Origin: Odobenus rosmarus divergens
Lineage: Eukaryota > Chordata > Mammalia > Carnivora > Odobenidae
DNA: 64,000 bases
Assembly: GCF_000321225.1 (NCBI RefSeq)
Contig: NW_004450565.1
Coordinates: 1,682,202 to 1,746,201, forward strand
Direction of reading: 5' to 3'
Shown here: positions 56,646-64,000 of the stretch, one piece after another
Layout of the letters: every line of letters starts with the position of its first letter
How positions within the stretch are numbered: the first letter of the stretch is position 1
The notes under the pieces: generated by a model
Told to the model about the DNA's origin: nothing
Databases searched by the model: none
What the model saw: only the letters and a program-made list of their open reading frames with translations
Made by a program: the position numbers and the translations under genes

Positions 56646-59600
56646 GCAGGACAGGGGCCCCTGGGGCCTCTCATTCCATCACCATAGGGCTGTTTCGGGA
56701 TCTGGTTTATAGGATCTTGAGCTTTGCTCACCAACAAGCTTCTGTCCCTCAGGCTCCCCACGTTTTGCTCTGTTTCTCAGATTTGCATAAGCGTCTGTCC
56801 CTCCTGGCAGCACCTCCCAGAAAGATGTGGCCCCAAGGAACCTCCAAATGCACAGGCCCAGACTAACCCAAATGCAAACCCATAGCATGCAGCTCCCGCC
56901 GAGGCCCTCCCCGCTTGCCCCACCGCCAGCCCCTCGCTCACCTCCTCCCTCTGCCCACCCTTTCTGAGGAAGCTTGCAGGCTCTGGGGTGGGAGGGGTCT
57001 CCCTGTCACCACAGCCCCCTCCCAGCCCCCCGCGGTGTCCCTGGAGTGAAGTCTGCCTTACCTGAGTCTGCATATGGTTTCTGCTTGATGCCTGTCGAAG
57101 GGCTTCTCCTGAGTCCCCAATCCCAGGCGATGCAGAGCTGTCTCCTCAACGCTTACCCCAGCTGCCTGAAGCGAGCCAGGAACAGACAGAGGGATGTGTC
57201 CTTGGACACTCAGAGACAAGGAGGAGGGGCAGGACCCACTGTTCCCTAGGGAGTGCTCTCTACCAGGGGGACCCCCTGCAGCAGTGGGGAGAGGGTAGGG
57301 GACAGGAAAGAGGCCCCATGGGCATTCCTGTGACCTTGCATTCCAAGCAAATAGCTGTACCCGGGGGTAAGATCCATTCTCCTGCACCCCAGATCCCACC
57401 TCCCCACTTCTCAGGCCCCCATCACCCAGCTCCGGTGGGGCTGGACATCAGGTGCCCACATGGGGTCCCTCTGTGAGTGGTGGGGACCCAGCCCCTCTAA
57501 AGGGGGCGCTGCCTCTCAGCTCCAGGGACTGCTCTCTGGGGGCACAAGCTCAGGCTCGTAGCATCTTCTGATTTCTCAAGGGGAGCAAGACATATTATTT
57601 ATTTATTTATATTTTAAAATTACTGTACAAATGAAGCAAAACACGTCCGCAATTTGGATACAGCCTCTTTGGCCACCGGCCTGAGCCTTCTGCCCGAGCC
57701 TTCCCGGCCCTGCCCTCTGGCGGTCCAGACGACGATCCACTCACACTTGCTAGCCCAGCTTTGAGGTCTCAGCATCCCTGCTCAATGGGGATCGCTTTGT
57801 CATGCCTTAGTGATCTTTGGATGCAAATTAGCTCGGGACGTGGGGGCTTAGTTTAAAGACACAGCGCAGAGGGATAAAGGTGGCAGAGCCTCCAAATCCA
57901 CGGAATCCACAGTGGGAGCAGTGACAGGCGACATCTCAGCTCTAGGGCAGCTCTGGAGCGCCCCCGGGGGCTCCCGTGGGAAGGCTGTGCGGTAGGAAGG
58001 CTGACGTCATCTCATGAGTGTGTCCCCATGTGTGACGCACCCACAAACGGTTTCTCGTTTTCCCGTCCTACAGCTGTCATGGGCCACTTCAGGAGGTAAT
58101 AGGCTGTCGTGTCCCTGTCCCTGTGGGGCCCCAGGCTTGACTCATGGCTCATCTCTTTAAGCGCCTCTTGAGTGTCTCAGTACTAAATGTCTTGTTCATT
58201 TGATGTTTATTAGTTCATATTTCTTAAACGCCAAGGTGGGCCACCCCCCAGGTCACTGGCAAACGTGTGGTCAGGTGTCCTCCCTGATCCAGTCAGCCCA
58301 GCTGGAAGACAAGGGCTAGGCTCACGGGGTACAGAACACGGGACCCCGAGTCACATCCACCAGGCAGCTCTATGGGTGGGGCACCTTCCCTGGAAGGGGC
58401 CGTGGCCATAAGTGAACCTCCAACACTGTCATCTTTAACCAAATTTTCCTGAACATTGGTTTTCTGAGAATCTACGGATTCAGAAGAAAACCCTTTAACC
58501 TAGAAATAGAAAGCCCTGGGGGTCAATGCTTGGGATGCTAGCCTGAAGTCACTGTATTCAGAAACGAGGTTTGTCTGGGAGTATCACCAGCTGGACATCC
58601 CAGCTCACCACACTGTGAGTATGGCTATGTGTTTGCAAATTGTGCATTTTACTTTCTGTATGCTTGGAAGCGAGAGCACTTACGTTCATGGCAAGAGCAA
58701 CACCACAGCTGTAGAACTAGAAGGGGCCGCCTGGCGCCCCTTGGTCCAGCTGTCCAGGACTCCACGTGGCCTCTATTCCTGGGGGACCACACCCTAGGCT
58801 GCCTCCCTCGTCCCCTGTCTTGGGGACTGTCGCTCAAACCAGTCAGTCTTCCCACGGTCTGATGCTGGCTGGTACTTAGTACATATCTGTTGTGGTCCCT
58901 TAAGTTGTCTGTCTGAATCTTCTCAAGTTCAGTTTCTAAGGAGTCTTAAGGAAAAGAAGTGGTCTCGAAACACACAGAAACCGTTTTCAGAATTTCTGTA
59001 GCCAGCCACGATGGAGAACTTGGTACAGAAGCTGTGCTACCTCTTTTCCTTTTGCCAAAAAGACCTAGAAAGCTGGATGAAGTATATGGAGCCCATGGAT
59101 TTGGACATCGGAACAAGACGCTGCGCGGGAGAACGGGAACGGACGAAGTGAGTTGTCTGATCAACTCAGTTTTCCTCCTGGAAGTGGCGGTGTCCCTGCT
59201 CCGGTGGGGAGGGCATTGTCAGCAGCCTGATGGCCGGCGGGATTGAGGAGGCCGAGGCTGGGCTGTGGGGAGGCTGCCGGAGAGAGTACCAGAGAGGGGC
59301 AGGTACACCAGAAGGTCCCGTTGAGCTTGCACAGCGTCTGCATCTATGTGCGCACGGGAGATTCCCTGAGGCAGACAGGGGATGGTGAGCTGGAGCCTAA
59401 CAGTTCCTGGAACCCAGGCCAGGAGAGGAGATGTGCAGCCGGTCTCAAGGAACCCTGGGGTCATCGATAGAGACAGGAAGGCTCGTGCCTTCCTAGGAGG
59501 GATAAATTAGCCCTAGAGGAAAGTCTACTTAGATGCATCTCAGGAAAATGTAACAACAGACCTCAAAAGAATGAACCTCGTCTGAAGTCAGGAACACCTC

Positions 59601-60328
59601 TCTTGATACAAATATAACCCATTCATGTTGTAGTTATAGGAAATGCTGTGCCCAGAGGTCTTTAAACATTTTGTTCAATGGTTTAATGTATAGAGAGCTA
59701 CGGAAGTATGTCATTAGACTTGAAGGGGAGGGACCAATGTCAAAGCTGCTGGTCCTCAGACCGCAAGTGAGCCAGCCACTGCTGAGCTCACCTGCTACAA
59801 CCCCTCCATCCCCTTGAGTGAATAAGGCAAGAAGCAACGGTAGCTTTACTTCCTTCAATATCCTTCAATGTGTGTAGCAACTAGACAGCAAGCTGGCTTT
59901 TTCCTGGGAGGACCCTTTCTAAAAGATACTGTATTATTTCTACATGCCTTGAGTCTTTGAGATTGGATCTTTCTAGAATGCTCTTCATGGGCTACTGTTG
60001 TTTTTATCTGCTTCCCCTCTAATTCCAGTTAGTGCCTGCCTTTCCCTCCTCCTGCTACTAATTCTGGGTGATGCTATCGGTCAGAGCACCTGCCCTGCCC
60101 ACAAGCATGGACATCTGGTCAGAGTCTGGCCAGTCACAGCACTCCATGCCCATAGCCACAGGGGTTGATCAAGGGAGGGGGTCCCGAGTCCTCCCCTTAT
60201 TTTGTGGGCCACAAAAAATCACCATCTAGGGATGTGTTTTCTGGAGCCCTTTACTTTCTCCAGTCTCAATGTCTCCAATCTTCACACTGGTAGGGAGGGG
60301 AGAAGTTAGAGCTACAGAATGCCATGTT
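56646..60328. other. Intergenic sequence; candidate orphan exon near 59011
   Basis: No known gene. Two segments merit attention: an octamer-containing block at 57810-57832 and an exon-like segment at 59002-59150 (see findings). Confidence 0.35.
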
Positions 60329-60757
60329 TGGTCAGGGTTCTGCAGAGAAACAGAACCAATAGGACATATATATGAGGACATTTACTTCAGGATTGGCTCA
60401 CCAACAAGTCCCACGATCTACCATCTGCAAGCTAAAGAACCAGGGTAGCCATTGGTGTAAATCAGTCCGAATCCGAAAGCCTGAGAACCAGGAGCTCTGG
60501 TGTCCAAGGGCAGGAGAAGGTGGATGTCTCAGCTCAAGCAGAGAGAGTGGAGTGGCCCTTCCTCTACCTTTTTGTTTTATTTGGGCCCTCGACATATTGG
60601 ATGATGCCCACCCGTGTTGGTGAAGGCAACCCTTACTCAGTCTGCTGATTCAGATGCTAATTTCTTCTGGAAACACCCTCACAGACACACCCAGAAATAA
60701 TGTTTTACCAGCTGTCTGGGGGTCCTGGTCAAGTTGACACATGGAATTAACCTTCAC
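60329..60757 (-). mobile_element. Old LTR (MaLR/ERVL type), antisense
   Basis: 'GAGAAACAGAACCAATAGGA', 'CCATCTGCAAGCTAAAGAAC', 'ACACCCTCACAGACACACCC' and 'TCAAGTTGACACATGGAATT' span a well-known mammalian LTR from end to end in antisense. The exact subfamily is not certain. Confidence 0.65.
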
Positions 60758-61079
60758 ATACACCATATAAACTCCCACTTAATCCCCATTTCCAGGCTCC
60801 ACTCCTGACCTCTGTACCTGATGTTCCTGAGTCCGGAGACTTAATGCTTTAGTTCTTCAAAAAACTAAGCTCCAGATTCTTGAGGGGGAATGTCTCGTAT
60901 GGGGCCTGGAGGGAGACTTCCACACTTTTAACCAAATCCCCAGTTTTATTTCCTTCACCTCTCCCCACCTTCTGTGCTACTGCTACATTGCATCCCTGAG
61001 CCATTCTGGGGCTCTGAAATACAGCCTGAAGTAGTTCTTTCACTGAGTGTCGGTGAATGGCAAATGTACCTTGTCTTTG
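60758..61079. other. Intergenic sequence, no gene recognised
   Basis: Short AT-richer spacer between the LTR and the LINE. Confidence 0.3.
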
Positions 61080-62780
61080 TTTTCCCAAAATTACTTTAGT
61101 TTACCCTTGCTCTGAAGGATAGTTTAGCTGGGTATAAAATTCCAGGTTGACAGTAATTTTTCTTTGGCATGTTGCGGTGATCACTTCAGTGACTTTTTTT
61201 TTTTAAAGATTTTATTTATTTATTTATTAGAGAGAGAGAGATCATAAACAGGCGGAGCAGCAGAGGGAGAGGGAGAAGCAGGCTCCCCACTGAGCAAGGA
61301 GCCCCATGCGGGACTCGATCCCAGGACCCCGGGATCCTGAGCTGAAGGCAGACGCTTAACTGACTGAGCCACCCGGGCACCCCTGGCATATCTTGTTCTT
61401 GATGAGAAATTCTTTGGCAGCTTAACTGTTTCTCCTTTGTAGGAAATCTGTATTTCTTCCCTGTAGCTTTTAAGATTTATCCTGTCTGGTGCTTGGTGTG
61501 CCCTGTTTATCTGAGTGTTCATGGAATCAATTCTGAAGATTCTGAACCACTTCCTCATTGTTTACCCCAGAATCTCAGTGCCTGAGTGTGATTTCCTCTG
61601 TTTTCTATTATTGGAATTCCCAGTAGGTATGTGGTAACTTTTCTTTATCTGACTTCTGTGTCTCTCGACTTTTCCTTCATATTTCCCTTCTTTTGACATC
61701 TCTGAATTATTTTCTTGATATCTCTGTATTATTTTCTTGGTCAGTTCTTCACTGCTAATTTCCAATTCACAAATTATTTATTCTATGTAGCATTTATTCT
61801 ACTCCCTGAGGTTTTAAAAAAAATTTCATGGCCATAGTTTTCATTTCTAGTATTTTTAATTGGTTCTTCCCTATATTTTTCAGTTTTGTGTTGATTGTCT
61901 CCTTGGCTTATTTACTGATGTCTGGGGGTTTCAAACATATCTAATTTTATAATGTCTCCTTTGATTGCTTTTTTATTTCAGCTTCTCCCACTTGTTGACT
62001 TTTTGGGCTGAGTTTCATGGCAATCGTTTTTTTAATGTGTTTTCAGAGTTTAGATTTTAAATTCATCTTGAGTTGAGGTTTTCTGTTGAATTTTGCTTCC
62101 CCCTTGCTCCCCTCCGTGTGGGCACTTTTGTAGCTGCCTCCTTTGGGTTCACAATTCAGAACTAGGTCATACACTAGCAAACTGGGATTTCTTCCCCTGT
62201 GGGGATTGCAGCTGACATGGCCGAGGTTCTGGTTGCATGGCTGTCTGTCCCCTGCAGGTAATAGCTTCTTCTTAGCCTTCATTTACAGGCAGAGAAGCTC
62301 TCTGCCAGCCCAGTGCCTGCCTCTGCAGGCTCCCTGGTCCATGCAGCAACTGCCTCAGCCTGTCTTGCTGCCAAGGCTTTGATGCCCAGAACTCTAGCTG
62401 GGGAAGGGGGTATCTCCTGGCTGCTCTGCCTTCTCCAGACTTGAGTCTGGGGATTCAATTTCTGATTCTTGTTGAGAATCTTGTTCCCTTTCAGGATCCC
62501 CAAAATGCTTGGCTTGCCTTTAGGGCTCAGCTCTGCCTTTTTAAACATAAAAACCTCACCACTGACAGGAGTTGGGTTGGGGTGACCCTGCATGAGCTTA
62601 GCAGGCAGTTCCCTGATGTCATTCCTCACGCTCCACTCCAGCTTGTCAGCTCTCAGTCCCCAGCTCAGCTGCTCTCGTGCGGCCTCTGCCTCCTCCTCTG
62701 TCTGCCTCCAGGCTGGGTCCTGCCCGTCCACTCTTCACATTGTCAAGAGGTCCTGCCCTTGTTCGGAAACTCAGAAGCAT
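61080..62780 (-). mobile_element. LINE (L1/HAL1-like 5' region to ORF1), antisense, interrupted by a SINE
   Basis: 'TTAGCTGGGTATAAAATTCC', 'AGGTTGACAGTAATTTTTCT' and the following T-rich text match the antisense of a common LINE 5'/ORF1 region. The - frame 61562-61765 gives a charged, helix-prone peptide (EGKYEGKVERHRSQIKK), as in ORF1 coiled-coil regions. Frames are broken by stops. Confidence 0.5.
61194..61383 (-). mobile_element. SINEC, antisense, inside the LINE
   Basis: T-tail at 61194, (TTTA)n, GA-tract, 'GGAGCCCCATGCGGGACTCG' and the tRNA-like end. No clear target duplication found. It lacks the 'ATCATGACC' box ('GGGATCCTGAGCTGAAGG'), a small deletion. Confidence 0.96.
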
Positions 62781-64000
62781 GGACAGGCTCAGTAGTCCTC
62801 AGGACAAAGCCCTGACCCTTCACCAGGCTTAGTGCCTTCCTGTTCTGGTGCCCCAGCCCCACTGCCTCTCACACCCAGTGCTTTCTCTCCTCTGGACTCC
62901 CCCCCCACCCCTCACTGCCCACCGCTCCCCTACTCCTCTGTCCTCACATGTGAGATTAGGTGGTCTGGCTTGTGCGGGCTGGCCCCCTCCTGGTGTTCCT
63001 GCAGCACGTCCCCCACCCCAGGCCATGCTACAGGGATGGATGGGCCCCATTCCCCGGAGAGGCCAGGTGTTCATTCTCCCGTCTCTGGGGCTTGGCTAGG
63101 GGAGGTGCTCAGCGGTGTTTATTCAATTAACGGAAGGAGGATTAGTATTTTGGCTGGCTCTGCCATAGCACATGTGGTTTGTCAGCCCCACCACTAAGTT
63201 AATCTGCCTCTGGCAGGGGCAAGGGTGGGAACGGGCCATGGATCAAAGTCTTAACCGGCACCTGCCACCAGCCAAGGGAAAAAACAGCTCCTCTCTGAAA
63301 GGGGAAAAAAGATCAAAAGAACCAAATGTATTGACGGAAAAGCCATCTCCGTGAGAAGGCAGAGGCTGAGTTCTTAGCAGTTATCATAAGAAGAAAATGA
63401 AAGTCAATACCCACCCAGGGAAAGTTAAATCTTGTGCAGCCTCCAGTGATTTCCCAATCAATGCAAACCTTTTCCCTGTTAATATTTCTCCCAGTTAAGA
63501 GCTTTCACTCCTCAGATCCTTATTCACAGACCCATTTGTCTGGGCATGCCGTGTTCCCTATTGTTCATAAAATACGAGTGCATTCGGAAGCAGGAAAATC
63601 CGATGTTCATTCAGCATACTCTGGGGTCCCTGAATTACAAGAAAAACAATTTCCACTACAAAACAAGGATATTACGCTACAGGGTGATGCCAAATTGCAC
63701 CCAAGAGAATGTCCAATGCCGGGGGGTGGGTTGTCTTTCCTTGCTCAGATGAAATCACACCACCGACAAATGGAAGGCATTTGATCAAACCCTGTGAGTG
63801 GACAGCTGCCTGACAAAGGCCACACATTGGCCACCATGGGGAGTCTCACACTGGCTGCTCTGTCCCCCTCACAGACCAGTGCAGGGCCCACCAGGGTGGG
63901 GAGCACATTAGATGTCTCACCCAGTGTGCGCCTCTGCTGTGGCCCGGGGACTCCCCAGGGCAGACAAGGTGGGCTCAGGTGGCTTGTGCATAAGCACCCA
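62781..64000. other. Intergenic sequence, no gene recognised
   Basis: 62790-62960 has a faint L2 flavour ('AGGACAAAGCCCTGACCC'). The remainder to the window end shows nothing recognisable. Confidence 0.35.

Noticed and set aside
1..64000. Neighbouring genes such as U2AF1 or SIK1
   Set aside because: I looked for exons of the known CRYAA neighbours and recognised none; in the human map they lie tens to hundreds of kb away, so they are probably outside this window.

Overview
This window is nuclear DNA from a placental mammal, most likely a caniform carnivore (dog, bear, weasel or seal group). The main clue is at least thirteen copies of the carnivore tRNA-Lys-derived SINE (SINEC), several with clear target-site duplications. 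L1, L2, MER5A and MaLR/MLT1 repeats fit the same picture. The window is GC-rich and has one assembly gap of 72 Ns (20301-20372).

Only one protein-coding gene can be supported: CRYAA, alpha-A crystallin, on the + strand at 27746-29745. Its three coding exons give a 173-residue small heat-shock protein. The gene has a recognisable lens-type promoter (a MARE-like site, then a TATA box) and a polyadenylation signal at 30264. In intron 1 there is an open 69-nt alternative exon with a GC 5' splice site. It matches the 'alpha-A-insert' exon known from rodents and would give a 196-residue isoform.

Layout: 0.65-1.24 kb is a CCAT/ATCC satellite. 1.6-4.35 kb is an antisense MaLR provirus carrying a nested younger LTR, a SINE and a small templated insertion. 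5.0-5.6 kb is a solitary LTR with a SINE inside. 6-27 kb is intergenic DNA with SINE, L1, L2 and MLT1 relics. 27.5-30.3 kb is CRYAA. 30.3-64 kb is again intergenic, with an ATC/ACC satellite (46.5-47.2 kb), a retrotransposed half of a threonine tRNA (47.45 kb), several LTR relics, and an L1/HAL1-like LINE (61-62.8 kb). No other gene is recognised. From memory of the human 21q22.3 region, CRYAA sits in a large intergenic interval between U2AF1 and SIK1, so this emptiness is expected.

The most interesting observations are: (1) the intact alpha-A-insert exon with its GC donor; (2) a tailless tRNA-Thr 5' half flanked by a perfect 16-bp target duplication; (3) a 66-bp near-identical inverted repeat in which one copy interrupts the MaLR provirus and is flanked by a 7-bp duplication; (4) three CACGTG boxes at exact 8-bp spacing; (5) 159-bp higher-order periods inside two unrelated satellites; (6) a candidate orphan first exon near 59.0 kb.
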